Positions 8,570 to 16,789 are shown, numbered from the stretch's first letter. The stretch: DNA of 64,000 bases from an uncultured Pelagibacteraceae bacterium (GCA_902535745.1 CACAUR010000006.1:1-64000); one strand, 5' to 3'. A program made the numbers and translations. Notes: generated by a model from the letters alone, not told the origin.

Positions 8570-8882
8570 AATTTTTTAAATATTTTAAAAATAAATACCC
8601 AAAAATTAGACCTACGCCTATTAGAATATATTGGTAAAGCTTTAATAATAAAAACTGTGGTGGAAGCTCACTTTCATAAGGGTTCTGCATAAAAAAGTTT
8701 TTTGAACCGTCTTCATACAAATCAACAGGTCCAATAACTAAATAAATTCCATAAATTGCTATATAAATACATGGTGCTAAAGAAAGATAAATTAATGTCT
8801 TATTATTCTTAACAATGCTTAGCCAATTAGCAGAAACTCCAACTAATAAAAGACAAACAAGTGATAAAATAAGCGGGTTCAT
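8559..8882 (-). CDS. Small membrane protein of the methylthioadenosine operon
   Basis: A 107-residue hydrophobic protein with about three predicted membrane segments (near residues 3-22, 31-52 and 83-104) and an acidic loop between them (EDGSKNF to ESELPPQ). I do not recognise the family. It overlaps mtnA by four bases and the aldolase gene by 11, so it is translationally coupled to methylthioadenosine salvage. A transport or membrane-anchoring role is possible but unsupported. Confidence 0.7.
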   Translation of the reverse strand: MNPLILSLVCLLLVGVSANWLSIVKNNKTLIYLSLAPCIYIAIYGIYLVIGPVDLYEDGSKNFFMQNPYESELPPQFLLLKLYQYILIGVGLIFGYLFLKYLKNYGR

Positions 8883-9949
8883 TTAAATAAATTTTTTAAT
8901 CCTTTTTCTGATGCTTCGCAAATACCTTTTTCTGTTATTAAGCCAGTTATATATCTTGCTGGAGTAACATCAAATGCTAAATTCATAGCCTTACTTTTGT
9001 TTGGGTATATCTTTACTTTTTTTACTTTTCCATCTTCGTCAACACCTTCAATTTTTGACAACTCTTCTGAACTTCTTTCTTCAATAGGAATATCTTTAGA
9101 ATTTTTAATTTTCCAATCGATAGTCGAACTTGGTAAGGCCACATAAAATGGTATATTGTTATCTTTTGCAGCAAGTGCTTTAAGATAAGTTCCTACTTTA
9201 TTACATACATCGCCATTAGATAAAGTGCGATCAGTTCCAACTATACACATATCAACTTGCCCTCTCTGCATTAAAATTCCACCAGTATTGTCAGCAATAA
9301 TTGTATTTTTAATACCCTCTTCATTTAATTCATATGATGTTAAGTTTGCTCCTTGGTTTCTGGGTCTAGTTTCATCTGCCCAAACATGTACAGGAATACC
9401 CTTTTTATGTGCATGATAAATTGGGGATGTGGCTGTTCCCCAATTAATTGTTGCAAGCCATCCAGCGTTACAATGAGTTAAAATATTTACTGTATCTTTT
9501 TTTTTTTTATAAATTTCCTCAATTATTTTAAGACCATTTAATCCTATATTTTCACAAAATTTTACATCTTCTTCGCAAATTTCTTTTGCTTCACTTAATG
9601 CAATATCTAAAATTTTTTCACTATTAACACCTGAAAGTTTTTTCATCATTCTGTCTACTGCCCATTTTAAATTAATTGCAGTTGGTCTTGATTTTATTAA
9701 TTCCTCAGCTGATTTTTTTAAAAAAGATTGGTCATTATTTTCTATTATTGCTAATATTAAACCATATGCGGCTGTTGCACCTATTAAAGGGGCACCTCTT
9801 ACTTCCATTATTTTAATCGCATTGATTGCTTCCTTGACTGTTTTTAGCTCCTTAATTACAAATTGATGTGGAAGTTTTGTTTGATCAATTATTTTTACAA
9901 CTTCATTCTCAAACCAAATAGTTCGGTATTCTTTACCTTCAATTTTCAT
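8879..9949 (-). CDS. mtnA: S-methyl-5-thioribose-1-phosphate isomerase
   Basis: A 356-residue aldose-ketose isomerase of the eIF2B-like family. It converts 5-methylthioribose-1-phosphate to methylthioribulose-1-phosphate in methionine/MTA salvage. The N-terminal RGAPLIGATAAYGL segment is diagnostic. The catalytic cysteine lies in THCNAGWLATINWGTA, and the catalytic aspartate in VGTDRTLSNGDVCNKVGT. Length is normal. The start overlaps mtnP by four bases and the stop overlaps the small membrane protein by four. In this operon it processes the MTA released by the SpeDE fusion. Confidence 0.95.
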   Translation of the reverse strand: MKIEGKEYRTIWFENEVVKIIDQTKLPHQFVIKELKTVKEAINAIKIMEVRGAPLIGATAAYGLILAIIENNDQSFLKKSAEELIKSRPTAINLKWAVDRMMKKLSGVNSEKILDIALSEAKEICEEDVKFCENIGLNGLKIIEEIYKKKKDTVNILTHCNAGWLATINWGTATSPIYHAHKKGIPVHVWADETRPRNQGANLTSYELNEEGIKNTIIADNTGGILMQRGQVDMCIVGTDRTLSNGDVCNKVGTYLKALAAKDNNIPFYVALPSSTIDWKIKNSKDIPIEERSSEELSKIEGVDEDGKVKKVKIYPNKSKAMNLAFDVTPARYITGLITEKGICEASEKGLKNLFK

Positions 9950-10815
9950 TTACTTAAAGCTCTTCCTGCAACTGTTTTTAGTTTATCTTTTGTTTTTTGA
10001 GTTCTTTTTTCTGGAGCTGTAATTATAGCCACATCCAAACAGTTATTAGTTGGATCCTTAGGGTCAATGTGTTTTTCAAAATTTTCTATAAGATTTTTGA
10101 TCATGCTCTTTGCCTTTGTAGCATTTCCTAAAAGAACTTTAATTACTTGTTGAACATCAACATTTTCATGATCTGGGTGCCAACAATCATAATCTGTGAC
10201 CATTGATACGGACGCATATCTTATTTCAGCCTCTCTAGCTAATTTTGCCTCTGGCATATTAGTCATTCCAATTACATCTGCCTTCCAGGATCTGTACAAA
10301 TTAGATTCTGCAAATGTTGAAAACTGTGGTCCTTCCATCACTACATATGTTCCGCCTCTCTGATAATCAATTTTTTCTTTTTTAATTGCATCTTCACAAG
10401 CATTCATCAATCCAGTTGAGGTAGGATAAGCCATTGATACATGTGCTACAATTTCATCTTCAAAAAAAGTTTTGTTTCTTGCAAAAGTTCTATCAATAAA
10501 CTGATCTACAATAATAAATTTTCCTGGGGGCAAATTCTCCTTAAGCGATCCTACTGCTGAAACAGAAACGATATCAGTAACACCTAATTGTTTAAGGGCA
10601 TCAATATTTGCTCTAAAATTTATATTTGATGGACTAATGTAATGACCTCTTCCATGTCGAGGAAGGAAAAAAACTTCTTTTTTAAGAAAATTAGTTTTTA
10701 AAATTTTGTCTGAGGGTTTCCCCCATGGTGTATTTAAATCAATAAGTTCTCTATCCCTAAATTCCTCAACATCATACAGCCCACTTCCTCCAATTATAGC
10801 TAATTTGTTAATCAT
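9946..10815 (-). CDS. mtnP: S-methyl-5'-thioadenosine phosphorylase
   Basis: A 289-residue nucleoside phosphorylase that splits methylthioadenosine with phosphate into adenine and methylthioribose-1-phosphate. It shows the N-terminal GGSGLYDVEEF, the phosphate-site RHGRGHYISPSNINFRAN and the family signature MTNMPEAKLAREAEIRYA followed by MVTDYDCW. The adenine product could be recovered by apt, encoded just upstream on the other strand. It overlaps the preceding hypothetical gene by eight bases and mtnA by four, so the genes are co-expressed. Confidence 0.95.
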   Translation of the reverse strand: MINKLAIIGGSGLYDVEEFRDRELIDLNTPWGKPSDKILKTNFLKKEVFFLPRHGRGHYISPSNINFRANIDALKQLGVTDIVSVSAVGSLKENLPPGKFIIVDQFIDRTFARNKTFFEDEIVAHVSMAYPTSTGLMNACEDAIKKEKIDYQRGGTYVVMEGPQFSTFAESNLYRSWKADVIGMTNMPEAKLAREAEIRYASVSMVTDYDCWHPDHENVDVQQVIKVLLGNATKAKSMIKNLIENFEKHIDPKDPTNNCLDVAIITAPEKRTQKTKDKLKTVAGRALSK

Positions 10816-11569
10816 AGAAATCAGCTAAAACTTTGTAACTATCATCACCAATTGATTTTGCATAATTAATCCAATTTGCAAATACTAATGTGTCCTTTAA
10901 AGAAAGACCATAAGTTAGTTTTCTTTCACCAGATTTATAAACTTTTTCATTATTAGCATCAAAATCATGCTCGATTTTTTTCCACTCTTTTTTATATTCC
11001 ATAATATTTTTTTCTAAGTTTCCAAATTCTGGATGTTTTTCTACAAATTCACTACAGCCTCTTTTTACATGTATTTTGATATTTTTATCAATGCTGGCTT
11101 TTAAGTATTTGCCAATATAAAGTTCGATTTTCCTAGCCTCTTCTAAAGTTGTGCAATAAATATATCCTTTGTAATTTCCTTTTATATTTTTTCTAGTATC
11201 GATCATACATTTTCTTAAGTTTTCATTCTCAAAATACAAAACATCGAATAAAAATTGTAACTTAATCATATCTACAACACTTTTTGGGTCTATTTGAACT
11301 TTGTAACAACTAAAACAATATTCTGGCATCACATTAAAATTCTGAAATATGTCAAATGCACGTTCGCATTGTAAATACTCTTTTCCGCCTCTTGGTATCT
11401 GAGTTATTTTTAAAAATAAATTATTTTTAAAATATTTTTTAATAATAGTGTTTGATTTCATTAAAATTTCAGCGATAGACTCGTCTTTAATTTTTTCTCC
11501 CTCTTTGTAATTAAATCTTAACAAAGAGATTTCTTTATCAGCAACTTTATAGTCTTGATTATTAATCAT
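10808..11569 (-). CDS. Cysteine-rich hypothetical protein heading the mtnP-mtnA-speDE operon
   Basis: A 253-residue protein that I do not recognise. It has six cysteines (residues 68, 85, 88, 121, 139, 172), including C85-F-S-C88, which could bind a metal. A Gly-Gly-Lys-Glu-Tyr stretch near residue 61 and repeated aromatic/charged helices are visible. It has no signal peptide or membrane segment. It overlaps mtnP by eight bases and is the first gene of the operon, so it is expressed with MTA salvage and polyamine synthesis. It may be an accessory or regulatory component; nothing in the sequence names a reaction. Confidence 0.75.
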   Translation of the reverse strand: MINNQDYKVADKEISLLRFNYKEGEKIKDESIAEILMKSNTIIKKYFKNNLFLKITQIPRGGKEYLQCERAFDIFQNFNVMPEYCFSCYKVQIDPKSVVDMIKLQFLFDVLYFENENLRKCMIDTRKNIKGNYKGYIYCTTLEEARKIELYIGKYLKASIDKNIKIHVKRGCSEFVEKHPEFGNLEKNIMEYKKEWKKIEHDFDANNEKVYKSGERKLTYGLSLKDTLVFANWINYAKSIGDDSYKVLADFYD

Positions 11570-11650
11570 CCTTATTTTTTGTTAAAATTACTAATTTCTT
11601 GTTTACCATATCTAAAAGATAGTTTATTTAACAATATAACACAAATTTAA

Positions 11651-12178
11651 ATGGACTTAAAAAAATTTATTAGATCTATACCTGATTATCCTAAGAAGGG
11701 AATTTTATTTAGGGACATTACAACTTTAATTAAAGATGAAAAAGCTTTTGAAGAGACAATCAATCAAATAGTTGAAAGATCAAAAAAATTTAAGTTTAAT
11801 AAAATTGCAGCTATCGAGTCTAGAGGTTTTATTTTTGCATCTGCAGCTTCATATATTCTAAAGAAACCTTTTATAATGTTAAGAAAAAAAAATAAGTTAC
11901 CTGCTGAAACTCATTCAATAGATTTTGAATTAGAGTATGGAACGGCAACTATTGAAGTACATAAGGACTCGGTAAATGAGAATGACACTGTTTTAATAAT
12001 TGATGATTTAATTGCTACAGGTGGAACAGCTGAGGCAGCTTCAAGACTTATTGAAATCTCAAAAGGAAAAGTGGGGGCATTTATTTTTGTTATAAACTTA
12101 TTTGACCTAGGTGGATCTGATAAATTAATTGAAAAAGGTTTTAAAGTTGAAAACTTAATTAATTTTCCAGGCCATTAA
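11651..12178 (+). CDS. apt: Adenine phosphoribosyltransferase
   Basis: A 175-residue type I phosphoribosyltransferase. It converts adenine and PRPP to AMP in purine salvage. The N-terminus has IPDYPKKGILFRDITTL, the standard Apt start, and the PRPP loop is VLIIDDLIATGGTAEAA. Length is normal. It is divergent from the mtnP operon (about 80 bases between starts), whose MtnP generates adenine, so the pair closes the adenine cycle. The 3' end overlaps the convergent GT2 gene by four bases. Confidence 0.96.
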   Translation: MDLKKFIRSIPDYPKKGILFRDITTLIKDEKAFEETINQIVERSKKFKFNKIAAIESRGFIFASAASYILKKPFIMLRKKNKLPAETHSIDFELEYGTATIEVHKDSVNENDTVLIIDDLIATGGTAEAASRLIEISKGKVGAFIFVINLFDLGGSDKLIEKGFKVENLINFPGH

Positions 12179-13041
12179 TTTATTTCTGGCCTGTACCATG
12201 ATTTTTTACCGAATAAAGCATTTATGGTGCCTGACATTCTCATTTTATAGATATTTTTTTTTTTGTTGAAAGTGAGTAAGCAGGTAGAATATTTTATAAA
12301 GTTTCCTAATAAACTAATTAATCCCAATAATAGCGAGACAAAAATACCACGATGTTTTTTATTAAAATAAAATCTTGACCACATCCAATGCCAATTTCTT
12401 GAAAGTTCAATCTCCTCACTAAATTTATCATCAACAGCTCTGGATCCTAAGTGATGAATTTTAGAATTTGTAACAATATATAGTTTTCCACCATTTTTTT
12501 TTGCTCTTAAACATAAGTCAACGTTTTCTAAGTACATAAAAAATTTTTCATCAAAAAAAAAATTATCATCAAAACAATCTTTATTAATAATCATTGAATA
12601 ACCATCAATCTCTTCGACATTACTAATTGATTTGCCATCATCTTTTAGTATCTCAGCAGAATTACTTCTATAATTTGGATAAAGGTGATTATCTGATAAG
12701 GGCGATAAGATTGCAAAATTATCTAATTTGGAAATCGAATTATTGATATTAAGTATGGTATCTTTTTTTAAAACTACATCTGGATTTAAGACATAAACAT
12801 ATTGTGTATTTGATTTGAAAATACCCAGATTATTTCCAGCCCCCATACCTATATTCTCAGACAAAACTACCTCAGTTTTATCATAATTTTGCTCTAATTC
12901 TTTTTTTAATTCTTTATCAGATGAATTTTCAATTATTAATTTACTAAAATCTTTTGGTAGAGAATTTAGACAATCATATATTACTTTTCTACTTTTAAAC
13001 GTGACTATAACAAAGGTTAGATTACTACTTGTAAATTCCAT
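12175..13041 (-). CDS. Glycosyltransferase family 2 (rhamnosyltransferase-like)
   Basis: A GT-A fold glycosyltransferase of about 288 residues, starting MEFTSSNLTFVIVTFKS. Conserved segments are NIGMGAGNNLGI, the metal-site VLNPDV and the C-terminal acceptor motif FFMYLENVDLCLRAKKNG with a later HHLGSRA. These are typical of WbbL/RfbF-like family 2 enzymes that transfer rhamnose or similar deoxysugars to O-antigen. An upstream in-frame extension of 39 codons is open but hydrophobic and would overlap rfbB, so I place the start at 13041. It is divergent from the rfbBAC genes, which would supply its dTDP-sugar donor. Confidence 0.87.
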   Translation of the reverse strand: MEFTSSNLTFVIVTFKSRKVIYDCLNSLPKDFSKLIIENSSDKELKKELEQNYDKTEVVLSENIGMGAGNNLGIFKSNTQYVYVLNPDVVLKKDTILNINNSISKLDNFAILSPLSDNHLYPNYRSNSAEILKDDGKSISNVEEIDGYSMIINKDCFDDNFFFDEKFFMYLENVDLCLRAKKNGGKLYIVTNSKIHHLGSRAVDDKFSEEIELSRNWHWMWSRFYFNKKHRGIFVSLLLGLISLLGNFIKYSTCLLTFNKKKNIYKMRMSGTINALFGKKSWYRPEIN

Positions 13042-13090
13042 GTGAGAATAAAGTATACTTAAAATAACTATTGTTGTAAAAAAAAAAGTA

Positions 13091-14113
13091 ATGAAAAAAA
13101 TTATTGTAACTGGTGGTCTAGGATTTATTGGGAGTAATCTTATAAAACTGTTAATCAAGAAAAACTATTTTGTAGTAAACGTTGATAAAGTTAACTATGC
13201 TTCAAATTTTTACAATACAAGTAATTTTTCAAAAAAGAAAAATTATAAATTTGTAAGACTAGACATAAATAACAAGTTTAAACTAAAAAAAATTTTAAAA
13301 TTACACAAGCCTATTGCCATTTTTAACCTAGCAGCAGAAACACACGTGGATAGATCAATTGACTCTCCTGCTGAATTTATAAAAAGTAATATAGTTGGAG
13401 TATTCAATTTACTCGAGGTATTTAAAGAATTTACAAAAAAAAACAAAAAAGCTAAATTAATTCATATTTCTACTGATGAAGTTTATGGAGATGTTCTGAA
13501 AGGTAGAAGTAAAGAAACTGATCCTTATAAACCAAGCTCGCCTTATGCTGCATCAAAGGCATCGTCGGATCATCTCGTATACTCTTACGTTAGAACTTTT
13601 AAACTTAACGCGATGATAACAAATTGTTCAAACAATTATGGACCTCATCAACATCCTGAAAAACTAATTCCAAAATTAATTTATAACATAATTAATAATA
13701 AACCTCTGACTTTATATGGTAGAGGAAAAAATTCTAGAGAATGGATATTTGTCGATGATCACTGTGATGCCTTGTTTAAAGTATTTAAAAATGGAAATAA
13801 GGGAGAATTTTATAATATTGGATCTAACATAAATAGCAGTAATTTTGATATCGCAAAACTATTAATAGAAATCTCTAAAAAGAAAATAAAATTAGGCAAA
13901 AACGTTAAAATAAAATTTATAAAAGATAGGCCTGGACACGATTTTAGGTACGCTTTAAATAGTAAAAAAGTTTTAAACAAACTTAAATGGAAATCCAGAG
14001 TAAATCTTAAAAAAGGTTTAGAAAATACCTTTAACTGGTATTTAGAAAATATGAAATACTATACAACTTTAAAAAAAAGAGATATCACAAAGAGACTTGG
14101 AATGGTTAAATGA
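13091..14113 (+). CDS. rfbB: dTDP-glucose 4,6-dehydratase
   Basis: A 340-residue extended short-chain dehydrogenase. It turns dTDP-glucose into dTDP-4-keto-6-deoxyglucose using bound NAD. The Rossmann motif is GGLGFIGSNL at residues 8-17. HISTDEVYGDVLKG supplies the T-D-E catalytic region, and SPYAASKASSDHLV holds the YxxxK pair. PHQHPEKLIPKLI, GRGKNSREWIFVDDHC and RPGHDFRYA are all diagnostic of RmlB. A long A-run precedes the ATG with no clear Shine-Dalgarno. Its stop overlaps rfbA (ATGA), so the rfbBAC genes form one operon. Confidence 0.95.
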   Translation: MKKIIVTGGLGFIGSNLIKLLIKKNYFVVNVDKVNYASNFYNTSNFSKKKNYKFVRLDINNKFKLKKILKLHKPIAIFNLAAETHVDRSIDSPAEFIKSNIVGVFNLLEVFKEFTKKNKKAKLIHISTDEVYGDVLKGRSKETDPYKPSSPYAASKASSDHLVYSYVRTFKLNAMITNCSNNYGPHQHPEKLIPKLIYNIINNKPLTLYGRGKNSREWIFVDDHCDALFKVFKNGNKGEFYNIGSNINSSNFDIAKLLIEISKKKIKLGKNVKIKFIKDRPGHDFRYALNSKKVLNKLKWKSRVNLKKGLENTFNWYLENMKYYTTLKKRDITKRLGMVK

Positions 14114-14979
14114 TCAATAAAGCAATTATTTTAGCTGGTGGCATGGGCACTCGAATGAGTCCTCTAACCAAAGCAGTTAACAAACAACTGCTTCCTATCT
14201 ATGATAAACCATTAATCTTTTATCCTCTTTCAATTTTGATGTTAGCAAAAATAAAAGATATTTTAATCATAGTAAATAAAGGTCAACTAAATCAATATAA
14301 AAAGATTTTACCAGACGGAAAACGTTTAGGAATAAATTTAATTTATAAAGAACAAAAATATCCAAAAGGTCTGCCTGACGCATTTCTTTTAGGAGAAAAA
14401 TTTATAAACAACAAAAATGTGGCATTAATTCTTGGGGATAATTTTTTCTACGGGCAGAATTTAACATCTAAACTGATAAATTGTACAAAACTTAAAAATG
14501 GTGCAAAAGTTATTTTGCATAAAGTAATTAAACCTGAACTATTTGGTGTGGCGAAAACGTCTAAAAGTGGAAAGATTTTATCAATAAAAGAGAAGCCAAA
14601 AAATATATTTCTGATCTGGCAATTACTGGATTGTATTTTTTTGATAAAAAGGTTGTTGAATACGCAAAAAAAACTTAAACCTTCATCTAGAAATGAACTA
14701 GAGATTACTGATTTACTAAAATTTTATTTAAAGAAAAAAAAATTAACATCAGATATTTTAGGTAGAGGCGGTGCCTGGTTAGATACTGGCTCAATAGAGG
14801 ATTTTTATAAAACTAGTGCTTTTGTCTCAGCGATAGAAAATAGACAGGGCTTTAAAATTGCATGTATTGAAGAAATTGCTTTTAATAATAAATGGATAGG
14901 AAAAAAAGAAATTCTAGATGCAATTCAATTTTATGGTAGGTGTGATTACACAAATTATATCAAAAAATTAATATCATAA
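14110..14979 (+). CDS. rfbA: Glucose-1-phosphate thymidylyltransferase with an internal frame-shifted segment
   Basis: A 289-residue RmlA homologue making dTDP-glucose from dTTP and glucose-1-phosphate. The N-terminal LAGGMGTRMSPLTKAVNKQL loop, GDNFFYGQ, SIKEKP and WLDTGS are all present. Residues about 166-185 read as nonsense relative to the family, yet the +1 frame of the same bases spells the expected SDLAITGLYFFDKKVVEYA. The segment is bounded by a six-A run (14598-14603) and an eight-A run (14666-14673). One A too few and one too many would restore a normal protein with seven A each. This is either two compensating indels or two sequencing errors. As written, part of the nucleotide-sugar pocket is disrupted. 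Confidence 0.9.
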   Translation: MINKAIILAGGMGTRMSPLTKAVNKQLLPIYDKPLIFYPLSILMLAKIKDILIIVNKGQLNQYKKILPDGKRLGINLIYKEQKYPKGLPDAFLLGEKFINNKNVALILGDNFFYGQNLTSKLINCTKLKNGAKVILHKVIKPELFGVAKTSKSGKILSIKEKPKNIFLIWQLLDCIFLIKRLLNTQKKLKPSSRNELEITDLLKFYLKKKKLTSDILGRGGAWLDTGSIEDFYKTSAFVSAIENRQGFKIACIEEIAFNNKWIGKKEILDAIQFYGRCDYTNYIKKLIS

Positions 14980-15534
14980 ATGAAAAAAATAAAAACAAAA
15001 TTTAAAGATTTATTTGTTGTAAATACAAGAGTCTTTAAGGATAATAGGGGTTGGCTAAAAGAAGAATTCAAAAAAAATTTCATTAAAAAAAATTTAGTTT
15101 TTTCGTTAGTATCAAGTTCAAAAAGATATGTGTTGCGTGGTCTTCATATGCAGACAAAAAAACCACAAGATAAATTTTTATCTGTGCTTAAGGGTAGAGT
15201 GCTTGATGTTGCAGTTGATTTAAGAAAAAACTCTAAAACATACGGAAAGCATTTTAAAACTGTTTTAAGTGATAAAAATGGTAAACATTTATTTGTTCCA
15301 AGAGGCTTTGCACATGGAATTTTAGGATTAGATAAAGAAAATATCCTTCATTATATTTGCTCGAACTATAGAGATCCTAAAAGCGAAATATCAATTAAAT
15401 GGAATGATAAAGATTTAAAGATAAATTGGGGAGTGAAAAAACCAATTCTTTCTAAAAAAGATAGGGTGGCTATTTCATTTAAAGATTTTAAAAAAAAAAA
15501 TAAAAACAGGAAAAAAATTATTAAATTGTGGTAG
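14980..15534 (+). CDS. rfbC: dTDP-4-dehydrorhamnose 3,5-epimerase
   Basis: A 184-residue cupin-fold epimerase acting on dTDP-4-keto-6-deoxyglucose. It shows DNRGWLKEEF, VLRGLHMQ (catalytic His), KGRVLDVAVDLRKNSKTYG and LFVPRGFAHGIL, all RmlC signatures. It starts at the base after the rfbA stop. A reductase (rfbD) does not follow, so the final sugar (rhamnose or another 6-deoxyhexose) is unresolved from this window. Its stop codon lies inside the 3' end of the tRNA-Met gene on the opposite strand. Confidence 0.94.
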   Translation: MKKIKTKFKDLFVVNTRVFKDNRGWLKEEFKKNFIKKNLVFSLVSSSKRYVLRGLHMQTKKPQDKFLSVLKGRVLDVAVDLRKNSKTYGKHFKTVLSDKNGKHLFVPRGFAHGILGLDKENILHYICSNYRDPKSEISIKWNDKDLKINWGVKKPILSKKDRVAISFKDFKKKNKNRKKIIKLW

Positions 15535-15605
15535 CGGGAAGTGGGATCGAACCACTGACCTCGGGCTTATGAGTCCCGCGCTCTAACCAACTGAGCTACC
15601 CCGCC
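15529..15605 (-). tRNA. tRNA-Met (CAT anticodon, elongator type)
   Basis: The minus strand folds as a complete 77-base tRNA with encoded CCA (15529-15531). Acceptor GGCGGGG pairs with TCCCGCT (G1-U72 and G7-U66 wobbles). The D stem is GCTC/GAGC. The anticodon loop is CTCATAA with CAT, and the T arm is AGTGG-TTCGATC-CCACT. The start GGCGGGGTAGCTCAG and end CCCGCTACCA fit elongator tRNA-Met. A tRNA-Ile2 read after lysidine modification is less likely. Position 31-39 of the anticodon stem is an A-G mismatch. The 3' end overlaps the rfbC stop codon. Confidence 0.95.
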
Positions 15606-15608
15606 ATT
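15581..15608. repeat. 28-base direct repeat, copy 1 (5' half of tRNA-Met)
   Basis: These 28 bases, covering the D arm and 5' acceptor strand of the tRNA-Met plus three bases upstream, recur exactly at 16800-16827. The two copies bracket the dioxygenase-like gene at 15.7-16.76 kb. Confidence 0.9.
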
Positions 15609-15703
15609 CTATTCGTATTGGTATATAATACTTTTTATTATTCATACAATCAATAATTTTAAAAAAATTTCTAATTTTACTTATTGAACTCAATTATGTT
15701 AAA

Positions 15704-16756
15704 TTGTTATCTGTGAATATTAAACAATACACAAAAGAAAAGCTCACAAAAATAAAAGAAAATAAAATTTGGTACTATTTTATAAGATTTATTTTTATAC
15801 CATTTTTTAATTTTGTATGGGTTAATGTTATTAATTTTGAGGGAAGATTATTAGCTATTTTTTATCAGTTTAAAAAAAAAAATTTTTATAAAATTAATAA
15901 ACATGAGGATGTTAAACTAATAGAAAATGATCCTGACTTTCAAGAAATAGCAACTAAAATAAAAAGAGCAATTGACGAAAGATTAATTAATCAAATAAAA
16001 AATGATTTGTTCTCAAAAAAATTTGATGACCCTTCTAAAAACCAGTATAATGATTACAGAAAAGATTTTTTTCCGTTATTACCTGATGATGTTAAAGATG
16101 AAGTTGTAAAATTTGCATTATCAGAAAAAAATTTACTTACAGCAACAAAATATTTAAAGGTTTTTCCCGTAATTAAGAAAATAATCGTAAATCTTAATAT
16201 ACCTAGATCAGATAAAGAAAAAGGCGCTCAACTTTGGCATAAGGACGACTTTGGATACAAGAGTTTAGATATTTTTTTGGCAGTATCTGATATTGATATC
16301 AATAACGGGCCGCTCTATTTTCTTAAAGCAAAAAATCCACTTGGTGTTTTTTTTAAAATTAAAAAAGTTGTTAAAAACGCATTGCCTGGGGAAAGGAATA
16401 AAGTAACATTAGATATTTTTTCAAACTATTATAATGAAAGTGAGATAGGTGCTTTAATAGGCAAAAGTGGTACCTCTGTTTATGTAGATAGTTTCACAAA
16501 ATATCATAGAGGTGGTTTTTGTAAGTCTAAAGATAGAATAATGTTAAGAATTAGTTATCAAACACCAGATAGTTCAAGAGGGAATGAGTCTTATGACCCT
16601 GAAAAATTTTCTTATTATCCTAAAATTTTAAAAAAAGATGTTAAAAATATTTTTCATAAATATGCGATGTTTAAAACTAGAAATAAGTTTTTTAAATTTA
16701 TAAAAATAGATAATATAATTTTATTTTTAATAAAAATTTTCCATTATAAAATGTGA
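15704..16756 (+). CDS. Phytanoyl-CoA dioxygenase-like Fe(II)/2-oxoglutarate oxygenase
   Basis: A protein of about 350 residues. The double-stranded beta-helix metal site is visible: H179-K-D181 in QLWHKDDFGY, then H268 in TKYHRGGF, with R278 in DRIMLRISY as the probable 2-oxoglutarate anchor. The N-terminus has an aromatic, possibly membrane-associated stretch (WYYFIRFIFIPFFNFVWV). No ATG fits: the first possible codons are TTG at 15704 and GTG at 15713, so the start is uncertain. It lies alone between a tRNA-Met gene and a partial copy of that tRNA, and its very Lys/Asn/Phe-rich coding suggests an acquired gene. Beside sugar genes, a role in modifying a surface glycan or lipid is possible but unproven. 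Confidence 0.75.
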   Translation: MLSVNIKQYTKEKLTKIKENKIWYYFIRFIFIPFFNFVWVNVINFEGRLLAIFYQFKKKNFYKINKHEDVKLIENDPDFQEIATKIKRAIDERLINQIKNDLFSKKFDDPSKNQYNDYRKDFFPLLPDDVKDEVVKFALSEKNLLTATKYLKVFPVIKKIIVNLNIPRSDKEKGAQLWHKDDFGYKSLDIFLAVSDIDINNGPLYFLKAKNPLGVFFKIKKVVKNALPGERNKVTLDIFSNYYNESEIGALIGKSGTSVYVDSFTKYHRGGFCKSKDRIMLRISYQTPDSSRGNESYDPEKFSYYPKILKKDVKNIFHKYAMFKTRNKFFKFIKIDNIILFLIKIFHYKM

Positions 16757-16789
16757 ATTTAAAATTTATTTAAAGTCAAATAATGTTAA

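Noticed and set aside
13042-13158. Hydrophobic N-terminal extension of the GT2 glycosyltransferase
   Set aside because: It overlaps rfbB on the other strand and the GT2 fold begins right after the ATG at 13041.
13341-13350. CACGTG inside rfbB as another parS
   Set aside because: Only six bases match; the flanks do not extend the palindrome and it is in coding sequence.
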